This document shows positions 7,088 through 13,449 of a DNA stretch of 38,253 bases, piece by piece (positions within the stretch are counted from its first letter, which is position 1; every line of letters starts with the position of its first letter). The DNA is taken from the NCBI GenBank assembly GCA_905372275.1, contig CAJPON010000008.1:1-38253 (forward strand), in the 5' to 3' direction. The translations under genes and the position numbers were made by a program. Source of the stretch: Candidatus Saccharimonadota bacterium. GTDB lineage: Bacteria; Patescibacteriota; Saccharimonadia; Saccharimonadales; Saccharimonadaceae. Under the pieces are notes generated by a model that saw only the letters and a list, made by a program, of their open reading frames with translations, searched no databases and was not told the DNA's origin.

Positions 7088-7507
7088 ATGGCCTACACCA
7101 TTACCGACGTCGTTAACTGCTCCGCCGCTGCTCGGCAGCGACGGAAGGAGGCCCTTAAGGGGCTCGCCCTCCCCATGGAGGGCGGTTATGTTCGGGGGGT
7201 CGTCCCCCGCGAGTATCTCCGCGTCCACGCGGAGGCGGAGGCCGCCCCGGAGGGGGCGGCTCAGGTGGCTCTGTGCCTGTACGGCGAGGCCCGCCGCGCG
7301 GGCCTCGCCGTCAGCATCTACGTCGACGAGTATAACTCGCCGACGAGCTACGACATCAGCGTGGGCGGTATGCCCACACTGATGGTGCAGAGCTGCGGCC
7401 ACGGCCGCAGCTACATCGTCGACGGGGAACACGGGTTCCTCATCAAGGACATGCCCTACGGGGCATGGAGCGAGCTCTTCGAGGAGGTGGCTGCCTCGAA
7501 GAAGTAA
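7088..7507 (+). CDS. Unknown 139-aa protein with a hairpin-tiled coding sequence (gene A)
   Basis: I do not recognise this protein. It is soluble in appearance, with an Ala/Glu/Arg-rich middle (about 45-75) and a C-terminal part rich in Gly, Tyr and Asp. The Shine-Dalgarno GAGAGGGG lies 6-7 bases before the ATG. The DNA is clearly richer in G and C than neighbouring housekeeping genes. The coding sequence contains at least eleven consecutive inverted repeats, among them a perfect 13-bp stem (7281-7311), a perfect 10-bp stem (7391-7412), a 13-bp stem with one mismatch (7354-7384) and a perfect 8-bp stem with a 4-nt loop (7241-7260). The opposite strand also has an open frame here, but it lacks a start context and is explained by the GC-rich palindromic sequence. 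Confidence 0.6.
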   Translation: MAYTITDVVNCSAAARQRRKEALKGLALPMEGGYVRGVVPREYLRVHAEAEAAPEGAAQVALCLYGEARRAGLAVSIYVDEYNSPTSYDISVGGMPTLMVQSCGHGRSYIVDGEHGFLIKDMPYGAWSELFEEVAASKK

Positions 7508-7828
7508 CTACTACTCCCGGGAACTCTACCGGGTGAAAATTGAGTGCGGTTCCAGAGAGGAAAACCGCTTAAAACTTCCTCCATAAACTGGCTTGCCCTG
7601 CGCCAGACTGATATCTATATCAGTAAAATGCAGGGCAACAACCCTTGAAAGTTCTCAATGTTTGCAAACGACTTGCAGATAGGATTGAGCTCTCAATGGA
7701 CTCAAGCATCTTTAGATAGCTAATACACTATCCTAGTCGAGCCATTCAAATCTTGTTTGATACGCGACAAACGCGATAAAGAATGACTTGACAAAGGGTT
7801 GAGCCAACGAGATTCCTGAGGAGGAGTC
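7508..7828 (+). other. Structured spacer between genes A and B
   Basis: No gene is seen in these 321 bases. They hold several hairpins: CCCGG/CCGGG at 7516-7533, GCGGTT/AACCGC at 7546-7568, and a nested pair in which a perfect 9-bp stem (7593-7601 with 7630-7638, TTGCCCTGC/GCAGGGCAA) encloses a perfect 8-bp stem (7607-7614 with 7617-7624). None is followed by a T tract, so they are not intrinsic terminators on this strand. A TAATAC/TACACT -10-like run lies near 7721-7730 but no clear -35 was found. Confidence 0.5.
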
Positions 7829-8197
7829 ATGTTCGCTGTCAGTTTCAAACTGAAGGATGGCGGTAGGCATCATCGGGAATTCGATATTACCGAATACACC
7901 GTCTCGTCATTCGAGACGGTGTATATGGCTTCGGACGCCAGATTCGTTTACTATAAGTACTGCGCATACATCGGATATGCGTTGTGCTATGATTCAGTGC
8001 TTAGGTTACAGCGGAGAGGCCCGCACCTCTCTCTGTACGGAGAGATGGATATCTCTCATGCTATGGGACTCGTCGAGAAGCTTAGCGGCTGGCGCAAGTG
8101 TCAGCCTGGTACGATGGCGAGTGGGCCAGCGCCAACCGCTTGGTCGAGTTGGCGGCTGAAACTGGACGATACGCGCGGAATATTTGATGTTTTATAA
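7829..8197 (+). CDS. Unknown ORF whose 3' end was overwritten by the second repeat (gene B, probably chimeric)
   Basis: The strong GAGGAGGAG site at about 7818-7826 supports the ATG at 7829. The first 85 residues (rich in Tyr, Ser and Phe, e.g. FVYYKYCAYIGYALCYD) match nothing I know. From base 8084 the sequence is repeat copy 2, so the last 37 or so codons are the GAPDH-like gene tail read in the wrong frame (for example TMASGPAPTAW). The native C-terminus is therefore lost or was never here. The unique part also contains coding hairpins, notably a perfect 13-bp stem with a 5-nt loop (7894-7924) and shorter ones at 7839-7853, 7963-7981, 8014-8031 and 8041-8056. Confidence 0.5.
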   Translation: MFAVSFKLKDGGRHHREFDITEYTVSSFETVYMASDARFVYYKYCAYIGYALCYDSVLRLQRRGPHLSLYGEMDISHAMGLVEKLSGWRKCQPGTMASGPAPTAWSSWRLKLDDTRGIFDVL

Positions 8198-8235
8198 TAT
8201 AATTGCTAATACAGCCAAAAATATGCATAAAAGTC

Positions 8236-8264
8236 TTGACATTTATCGCAAAGTATGGTAGTAT
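8236..8264 (+). promoter_or_regulatory. Consensus promoter of gene C (copy 2)
   Basis: TTGACA, 17-base spacer, TAGTAT, identical to 6809-6837. Confidence 0.8.
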
Positions 8265-8270
8265 CATAGT

Positions 8271-8393
8271 ATGTCCATCCCGTATAGGCAAAATACCGGA
8301 TCAGCGACATGCTCACTAACAATAAAATCTGTAGTAGATAGGCACAATTTTAAGCTCTCTACGGCATTATTAAGTTTAGTTAATTCAGGCTAA
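8271..8393 (+). CDS. Leaderless 40-codon leader ORF (copy 2)
   Basis: Same sequence as 6844-6966, again with the ATG at the predicted +1 of the upstream promoter. Whether it is translated is unknown. Confidence 0.4.
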   Translation: MSIPYRQNTGSATCSLTIKSVVDRHNFKLSTALLSLVNSG

Positions 8394-8499
8394 GAGCACG
8401 AATAGCGCTGGCGCTAAAACGCTGGTCTAGTCTGGGTATTTTTTGATGCTGCCGTAGAGAGCTTGAAAAGGTCAAGCTCCCAAGCGCCCCACATGGGGC
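8352..8499 (+). promoter_or_regulatory. Fold-back leader (copy 2)
   Basis: Same alternative stems as in copy 1: 15 bp between 8352-8366 and 8450-8464, competing with 8459-8466/8472-8479, and a hairpin at 8486-8499 before the Shine-Dalgarno site. Confidence 0.6.
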
Positions 8500-8514
8500 A
8501 GAGAGGGGCCTGAA

Positions 8515-9051
8515 ATGGCCTATGGTCTTCTGATTACGATAGGGGTGATGGCGGCGGCGCTCGTGTTCGTCGCCATCACCCGACGGGCGGCTCAGCCGCC
8601 CGTCGTGGTCGAAGTCACCACTGCTGCTGAGGAGGCGCCTGCCTCCTCAGCAGCAGCCACAGTTCCCGCGGCCGCGGCCGCGGGAACTATCGCCATGGCC
8701 ATCCGCACCGCAGTGCGGACGGCCATGTGCGACGTGTTCGCCACGAGGGCCAACTGGCCCTCGTGTGAGGCCGGTTCCACTTCGGTGGGACTGGCAACAG
8801 GCAGGGTAATAGAGGGTGAAACCCTCTATTACCTTTGGTTCGTTAAGCCGGACTTGATGGTGCGGTGCTACCGCACCATCAACCCGACTTATTCGTTCCT
8901 CGAGGGGGACTGGGGCCTGACCCAGTCGGCCCTTGCTGAGGAGATCGGGGTCTATCAGGCCTCAATCTCCTCGGATGGAGTTGTGGAGCTGCCCCAGCAG
9001 TTCCACAGCGACATCAACCGCCTCCTCCTTGAGGAGGTGAATGCCGCCTGA
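8515..9051 (+). CDS. Unknown 178-aa membrane-anchored protein with a hairpin-tiled coding sequence (gene C)
   Basis: The N-terminus is a membrane helix (LLITIGVMAAALVFVAI, about residues 5-21) followed by RR. Then comes an Ala/Glu/Val/Pro/Ser-rich stretch (about 26-60) and a mixed domain with the motif TLYYLWFVKPDLMVRCYR. I do not recognise the family. The coding sequence has at least thirteen inverted repeats laid almost end to end. They include a perfect 16-bp stem (8621-8656), a perfect 28-base palindrome (8661-8688), perfect 11-bp stems (8581-8605; 8742-8765), perfect 13-bp stems (8805-8833; 8854-8882) and a 10-bp stem capped by a cTTCGg tetraloop (8771-8794). The low-complexity protein stretch is partly a by-product of the palindromes. 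Confidence 0.65.
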   Translation: MAYGLLITIGVMAAALVFVAITRRAAQPPVVVEVTTAAEEAPASSAAATVPAAAAAGTIAMAIRTAVRTAMCDVFATRANWPSCEAGSTSVGLATGRVIEGETLYYLWFVKPDLMVRCYRTINPTYSFLEGDWGLTQSALAEEIGVYQASISSDGVVELPQQFHSDINRLLLEEVNAA

Positions 9052-9240
9052 TCATTCGCCGCAGCTACGTGCGGCTCCTACTGCAAACTGTCTGGCTCAC
9101 GTAGCCTCTGAGTCAGACACACGCCCAGCTCTCGGCGTGGTGCTAAATTGAGCGCGGATTTTTTGAGACTTTTCATCCGTATGAAGCCTTGCGGCCTGCG
9201 ACCTCTATCGCCAGCCCCAAGGCAGAAAACCTCACTCTCT
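9052..9240 (+). other. Hairpin-rich 3' flank of gene C
   Basis: No gene is seen. Three hairpins follow the stop codon: GCCGCA/TGCGGC (9058-9075), an 11-bp stem with one G-U pair (9089-9099 with 9109-9119) and CACGCC/GGCGTG (9120-9139). Bases 9140-9240 show no clear structure or ORF of merit. Confidence 0.5.
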
Positions 9241-9315
9241 TCCCGCTTCCAGCGGGGACAGCCAGCTCTAATCACAGAGCCTACGGCTGTCCCTGCTGGG
9301 GCGGGATTTTCTTTT
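9241..9315 (+). terminator. Strong intrinsic terminator closing the hairpin-gene island
   Basis: TCCCGC at 9241 onward pairs with GGCGGGA ending at 9306. An inner GGGGACAGCC/GGCTGTCCC stem completes a long GC-rich hairpin, which runs directly into TTTTCTTTT (9307-9315). Confidence 0.8.
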
Positions 9316-9342
9316 GGCCAGCCAAACCTACTCTAACAGGGC

Positions 9343-9371
9343 TTGCCAGGGGCGCGTATTATGCTTATACT
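9343..9371 (+). promoter_or_regulatory. Promoter of the rpiB operon; leaderless start
   Basis: TTGCCA (9343-9348), a 17-base spacer and TATACT (9366-9371), with a TG at 9362-9363. The predicted +1 is the A of the rpiB ATG at 9378. No Shine-Dalgarno site is present. Confidence 0.65.
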
Positions 9372-9377
9372 TGTAGT

Positions 9378-9839
9378 ATGAAGATTTTTCTAGGAGCGGA
9401 TCATGGTGGGTTTTATCTGAAGGAGAAGATTGAAGCTTATCTGACCAAGCGCGGCATCGAGTGGGAGGATGTCGGCGATAAGATACTCGATCCGCAAGAC
9501 GACTTCCCGCAGTTTGCTCAGATGGCCGTGACCAAGGTATTGGGCGAGGACGATTCTACTGATCCGCGGGCAATTTTGGTTTGCACTGGCGGCCAAGGTA
9601 TGGCGATGGCAGCCAACCGTTTTCGCGGCATCCGGGCGGCGGTGATTTGGGATAAGTTCGAAGCGCATGAGTGCCGTAATGATAACGACTGTAACGTCCT
9701 ATGCTTGCCGGCGCGAGTACTGGACGCTCCGGGCGACGACTTAGAACTCTGGAAAGAAATTATTGACGAGTGGATCGCTACGCCATTTGCCGGCGCGGCG
9801 CGGTTTGTTCGCCGCAACGCAGAATTGGATGCTTTCTGA
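9378..9839 (+). CDS. rpiB: Ribose-5-phosphate isomerase B
   Basis: This 153-aa protein has the usual RpiB length. It shows the N-terminal FLGADHGGF motif, the VCTGGQGMAMAANRFRGIRAA segment with the catalytic Cys69, and AHECRNDNDCNVLCLPARV. It interconverts ribose-5-phosphate and ribulose-5-phosphate in the cytoplasm. The frame is open further upstream, but the start at 9378 matches family length and coincides with the predicted +1. It opens an operon of pentose-phosphate genes; its TGA overlaps the ATG of the next gene (TGATG), so the two are probably translationally coupled. Confidence 0.93.
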   Translation: MKIFLGADHGGFYLKEKIEAYLTKRGIEWEDVGDKILDPQDDFPQFAQMAVTKVLGEDDSTDPRAILVCTGGQGMAMAANRFRGIRAAVIWDKFEAHECRNDNDCNVLCLPARVLDAPGDDLELWKEIIDEWIATPFAGAARFVRRNAELDAF

Positions 9840-10483
9840 TGGCCGAGATTGTTCCAACAGTGCTCTGCGAAAATGCAGAAGATTACAAGCTAACGATTGA
9901 GCGTTTATCACCGTTTGCTAAGCGTGTTCATCTAGATTTGGCTGATGGCGAATTTGCACCGACTAAAACCGTTGAGCTGAGCGAGATGTGGTGGCCGCAG
10001 GATTGGCAGGTTGATATCCATGCTATGGTAGCGCGGCCGAGTTTGTATGTTGATGCTTTGGTGCAAATGCGGCCATCGCTGGTGATTTTTCATGCCGAAG
10101 TTGATGAGGATTTACAGCCTTCTATCCAGCAGCTCAAAGCTTCGGGTATTCAGACTGGCGTGGGATTGTTGCGCCCGACGGTGCCAAATACCGTCAAAGA
10201 CGTCATCAGCGCGGTTGATCACGTGCTGGTGTTTAGCGGTGATTTGGGCCACTACGGCGGCAAAGCCAGCTTGATGCAGCTCGAGAAAGTCCGTCTGATC
10301 CGCAGTATTCATCCTAGCGTTGAAGTTGGCTGGGATGGCGGCGCGACGCTCGAAAATGTTTTTAGCCTAGCGCAAGGCGGCGTTAATATCGTCAACTGCG
10401 GCAGCGCTATCCATTCGGCGCCAGATCCGGCAGAAGCTTATCAGAAATTAGTAGCAGAAGTTAATAAGCAAGGAGTAATTTAG
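9839..10483 (+). CDS. rpe: Ribulose-phosphate 3-epimerase family protein
   Basis: This 214-aa TIM-barrel protein begins MAEIVPTVL. Four residues at positions expected for the Rpe metal ligands are present: His31 and Asp33 in HLDLADG, His61 in IHAMV, and Asp166 in VGWDGGA. The family reaction is ribulose-5-phosphate to xylulose-5-phosphate. It is divergent: the usual MDG of HLDVMDG is ADG, and the phosphate loop normally like NPGFGGQ reads SGDLGHYGGK. A related sugar-phosphate epimerase is therefore possible. Context between rpiB and transketolase strongly supports the pentose-phosphate role. Confidence 0.82.
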   Translation: MAEIVPTVLCENAEDYKLTIERLSPFAKRVHLDLADGEFAPTKTVELSEMWWPQDWQVDIHAMVARPSLYVDALVQMRPSLVIFHAEVDEDLQPSIQQLKASGIQTGVGLLRPTVPNTVKDVISAVDHVLVFSGDLGHYGGKASLMQLEKVRLIRSIHPSVEVGWDGGATLENVFSLAQGGVNIVNCGSAIHSAPDPAEAYQKLVAEVNKQGVI

Positions 10484-11353
10484 GTGGCTCGCGAAAAATT
10501 ATCTATTCCACAGCTCAAAATAAAAGCCAACGATGTGCGGCGCGATGTCGTTCACATGCTAGAGCTGGCCAAGAGCGGGCACCCAGGCGGCGCGCTGGGG
10601 CTGGCGGATATCGTCACGGCACTATATTTCAATATTATGAATATCGATCCGCAGAACCCTGAATGGCCAGAGCGCGATATCTTTATGTTGAGTAATGGCC
10701 ACACAGTGCCGGTACAATACGCGGCCATGGCCGAGGCAGGATACTTCCCAGTCGAGGAGCTGTCGACGCTACGCAAGCTCGGATCGCGCCTGCAGGGCCA
10801 CCCAGAGCGCGTCAAGTTACCAGGGCTTGAGAATACTTCCGGGCCGCTAGGCAGCGGCATCGGTCAAGCGGCGGGTTACGCGTATGCGTTGCAGTATCTG
10901 GATAAGCAGCGCCACCGCTGGGTGTACGCGATTGCCGGCGACGGCGAGCTTGATGAAGGTAATATCTGGGAGTCGGCGATGTTTGCCGGTAAGTACAAAC
11001 TACGCCAGCTAATCCTCTTCATTGACCGTAATAACATTCAGATTGACGGTCCGACCGAAGATGTCATGCCGCTGGAAAATTTGCGCGGCAAGTGGGAAAG
11101 TTTTGGCTGGCACGTCCAAGAAATCGACGGCAACAATATTGAAGGCATCATCGACGCAGTAAACTTAGCCAAGGCGATCGAGAATCGGCCGTGCTGCATT
11201 ATCGCGCATACGATTCCGGGTCGTGGTGTTGGCTTCATGGAATACGATTACAAGTGGCACGGCGTAGCGCCATCAAGCGATCAGGCGGCTACGGCGCTGG
11301 CTGATTTGACACATTCAGAATCGCAGCAAGATGCAGGAGGATATTATGAGTAA
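10484..11353 (+). CDS. tktN: Transketolase, N-terminal (thiamine-diphosphate binding) subunit
   Basis: This 289-aa protein corresponds to the first half of transketolase. Visible motifs are SGHPGGALG (catalytic His), GPLGSGIGQAAG, and the thiamine-diphosphate site GDGELDEGNIWE followed by LILFIDRNNIQ. It starts with GTG at 10484, 8 bases after AAGGAG (10470-10475). Together with the C-terminal subunit at 12436 it should form the two-chain enzyme that moves two-carbon units between sugar phosphates. Unusually, an unrelated membrane protein gene lies between the two halves and overlaps this one by 8 bases. Confidence 0.92.
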   Translation: MAREKLSIPQLKIKANDVRRDVVHMLELAKSGHPGGALGLADIVTALYFNIMNIDPQNPEWPERDIFMLSNGHTVPVQYAAMAEAGYFPVEELSTLRKLGSRLQGHPERVKLPGLENTSGPLGSGIGQAAGYAYALQYLDKQRHRWVYAIAGDGELDEGNIWESAMFAGKYKLRQLILFIDRNNIQIDGPTEDVMPLENLRGKWESFGWHVQEIDGNNIEGIIDAVNLAKAIENRPCCIIAHTIPGRGVGFMEYDYKWHGVAPSSDQAATALADLTHSESQQDAGGYYE

Positions 11354-12443
11354 TCAATCGTCTAACAATTCGATGCCGTCCAAGGCGCCGAAACCGCCAA
11401 CTCCACCAAAGCCGCCGAAACCGCCAACTCCGCCAAAGCCGCCGAAACCGCCGAAGTCTTCGGTCGCATCTGCTCCGTCAGAGCCGCCAGTTCAGCCAGC
11501 TGCCTCAGCGCCGCCTGTTTCGCCGCCAGCGCCGCAATATGCTGCTCCACAGTACACCGCTCCGCCAGCAAACAATGCTTATCCGCCGGCTAGCCCTTAC
11601 GCTTATCCGTATTCGCAGCCTGCGCCAACACAGTCGCCGGGCAACTGGATGGGTGCTGTTAGTATCATACTTGGCTTGCTTTGGATGAGTATGATTGGCT
11701 TGCCTCTGGGCATTGCTAGCGTTGTCAAGGCGAACCGCTACGGTACTTCGAAAGTAGCAGGTGTTATCGGTATTATTATTAATTCGGTTACGCTTGTTAT
11801 TTCTATTATCGTTACGATACTTCTAGTGTCTGGGGCGATGCAGCCGCTTTTCTCGCAGTTTGATCACGCCGGCGATAACAAAGCCAAGGAAAAGGACAGC
11901 GCCAGAACTGTCCGAAGCGTCTCGCTTGATGATAATTACCAGCCGCAGGGTTCGCCAGTTTGGCGCATCGAAAACGGCAAATTGCCAGAAGGTTGGACTG
12001 AAAAGGAAAACGATAATGGCGTTCATTGGTATTCTGATGGCAGCGGACTCTTAATGACTATATCTGTGGTTGGTAGCGAAAATTTTATCAGTAGTTCTGA
12101 TAGAGTTAATTCGCGAAAAGTTATCGAAGACAAGATCGGAAATGCGAAGAGTAACGGTGACTTGGTGACTGGTATAGAGTGGTATCAGTCATTTGCTGAT
12201 TTCGCAAATGACCGCGGCGCTGTACAACTTTTGTGTGCTCGCGTTTTGGCTAATGACAGCAGCGGCAAGCCGCATTTGTCAGTGATTTGCTCGCGAGCAT
12301 ACGGTAAAGGAAGTTACTTATTGTACTTATACAACAATAAAGAATCGCTCGCTGTTTCAGAAAGCGCCAAGGCGATGTTCCGATCGCTAGTGATTCTCGA
12401 GAAAAAAGATGCAAAACGATATTCAGGAGAAGGCCGTGTATAA
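11346..12443 (+). CDS. Proline-rich DUF4190-like membrane protein inserted between the transketolase halves
   Basis: This 365-aa protein starts at ATG 11346 behind a perfect AGGAGG (11336-11341). Residues 1-100 are a Pro/Lys/Ala/Tyr-rich disordered region with PPKPPKPPTPPKPP-type repeats. Two membrane helices follow (about 106-128 and 138-163, separated by a short VVKANRYGTSK loop of the kind seen in DUF4190 proteins). The C-terminal 200 residues form an extracytoplasmic domain of unknown fold. It overlaps tktN by 8 bases and tktC by 8 bases, so it is firmly inside the operon. No enzymatic motif is seen. Saccharibacterial genomes have many such Pro-rich membrane proteins, but this site is odd. 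Confidence 0.7.
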   Translation: MSNQSSNNSMPSKAPKPPTPPKPPKPPTPPKPPKPPKSSVASAPSEPPVQPAASAPPVSPPAPQYAAPQYTAPPANNAYPPASPYAYPYSQPAPTQSPGNWMGAVSIILGLLWMSMIGLPLGIASVVKANRYGTSKVAGVIGIIINSVTLVISIIVTILLVSGAMQPLFSQFDHAGDNKAKEKDSARTVRSVSLDDNYQPQGSPVWRIENGKLPEGWTEKENDNGVHWYSDGSGLLMTISVVGSENFISSSDRVNSRKVIEDKIGNAKSNGDLVTGIEWYQSFADFANDRGAVQLLCARVLANDSSGKPHLSVICSRAYGKGSYLLYLYNNKESLAVSESAKAMFRSLVILEKKDAKRYSGEGRV

Positions 12444-13434
12444 TTATCCTCTAAATGACAACATTTATAATGAAAAACCAGAAGCAGAAGCTACGCGCGC
12501 TGGTTTTGGGCGCGGTTTGAAAGCAGCCGGCGAAGCTGATGAGCGAGTAGTTGGTCTGTGCGCCGATCTGGTCGAGAGCGTCAAAATGGATGCCTTTGCC
12601 AAGGCTTTTCCTGAGCGTTATATCGAGGTCGGTATCGCCGAGCAAAACCTAGCGACGGTGGCAAGCGGCCTAGCGCGCGCTGGTAAAATTCCGTTTGCAG
12701 CCAGTTACGCGGCGTTTCACCCGGGGCGCAGCTGGGAGCAGATCAAAGCGACGATTGCACTTAATGATATGCCGGTTAAGATTGTCGGCGGACATAGCGG
12801 TACAACGGTTGGGCCGGATGGTGCTACCCACCAAATGTTTGAGGATATCGCGTTGATGCGGGTGTTGCCGAACATGATTGTCGTTTGCCCGGGTGATGCT
12901 ATTGAGGCCGAGAAAGCCACTAAAGCACTTGCCAGGACTGATAAGCCGGCTTATTTGCGGTTAACGCGCGCTGCTACGCCGACATTCAGTACACTGGATT
13001 CGCCATTCGAGATTGGCCAGGCGTATGTGTTGCGCCAGGGCAGCGATGCGACGATTGTCAGCACTGGCATCATGACGGCGTACGCGCTGCGAGCAGCTAA
13101 CGAATTGCAAAGTAGCAGCGTCTCGGTCGAAGTGGTACATGTGCCGACGGTCAAGCCGCTCGATAACGAGACGATTCTGGCCAGTGTTCGCAAAACTGGC
13201 CGGGTAGTTACAGTTGAGGACGCGCAAATTGCTGGCGGTTTGGGCGGCGCTGTTGCCGAACTACTAGGCGAACAGCTGCCGTCGCCATTATTGCGCATCG
13301 GCATGAATGATCGTTTCGGCGAGAGCGGCGAGGCTGGCGAGTTGCTGCAAGCCTTTGGACTTGATGAAGCGAGTATCGCTCAGAAGACGCGCGAATTTGT
13401 TGATCGCGTGCCGCAATACCATGCAGGATTTTAA
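12436..13434 (+). CDS. tktC: Transketolase, C-terminal subunit
   Basis: This 332-aa protein corresponds to the pyrimidine-binding and C-terminal domains of transketolase. It has RYIEVGIAEQNLATVASG (the catalytic Glu), HSGTTVGPDGATHQMFEDIALMR given here in parts as HSGTTVGPDG and THQMFEDIA, and GGLGGAVAE near the end. The GTG at 12436 was preferred to ATG 12409 because AGGAG (12424-12428) lies correctly before it. It overlaps the membrane protein gene by 8 bases. It pairs with the product of 10484-11353. Confidence 0.92.
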   Translation: MYNYPLNDNIYNEKPEAEATRAGFGRGLKAAGEADERVVGLCADLVESVKMDAFAKAFPERYIEVGIAEQNLATVASGLARAGKIPFAASYAAFHPGRSWEQIKATIALNDMPVKIVGGHSGTTVGPDGATHQMFEDIALMRVLPNMIVVCPGDAIEAEKATKALARTDKPAYLRLTRAATPTFSTLDSPFEIGQAYVLRQGSDATIVSTGIMTAYALRAANELQSSSVSVEVVHVPTVKPLDNETILASVRKTGRVVTVEDAQIAGGLGGAVAELLGEQLPSPLLRIGMNDRFGESGEAGELLQAFGLDEASIAQKTREFVDRVPQYHAGF

Positions 13435-13449
13435 GGAAAGGAGACAACG

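Larger units (their letters stand above)
6657..7095 (+). repeat. 439-bp direct repeat, copy 1
   Basis: Read base by base, this segment is the same as 8084-8522 (offset 1427). It spans the last 104 bases of the GAPDH-like gene, a strong promoter, a 40-codon leader ORF, a fold-back leader, the Shine-Dalgarno site, and the first codons (Met-Ala-Tyr) of the gene at 7088. Identity is lost at 6656 and 7096. Confidence 0.95.
8084..8522 (+). repeat. 439-bp direct repeat, copy 2
   Basis: Identical to 6657-7095. The copy of the GAPDH tail (8084-8187) is a detached fragment here, showing that this copy is the secondary one. It ends in the first codons of the gene at 8515. Confidence 0.95.

Noticed and set aside
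6953..7432. Long open frame on the minus strand opposite gene A
   Set aside because: It arises from the GC-rich palindromic sequence (both strands stay open), has no ribosome site or promoter, and the + strand frame has the promoter, leader and Shine-Dalgarno site.
7593..7638. Nested hairpin after gene A as a terminator
   Set aside because: No T tract follows either side on the + strand; gene B with a strong ribosome site follows, so readthrough is more likely.
9052..9240. A structured non-coding RNA such as SRP, 6S or RNase P RNA after gene C
   Set aside because: None of the conserved cores of those RNAs could be found; only simple hairpins are visible.
9148..9336. Small ORF over the terminator region before rpiB
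   Set aside because: It is a chance frame through a strong terminator hairpin, with no ribosome site and no recognisable protein.
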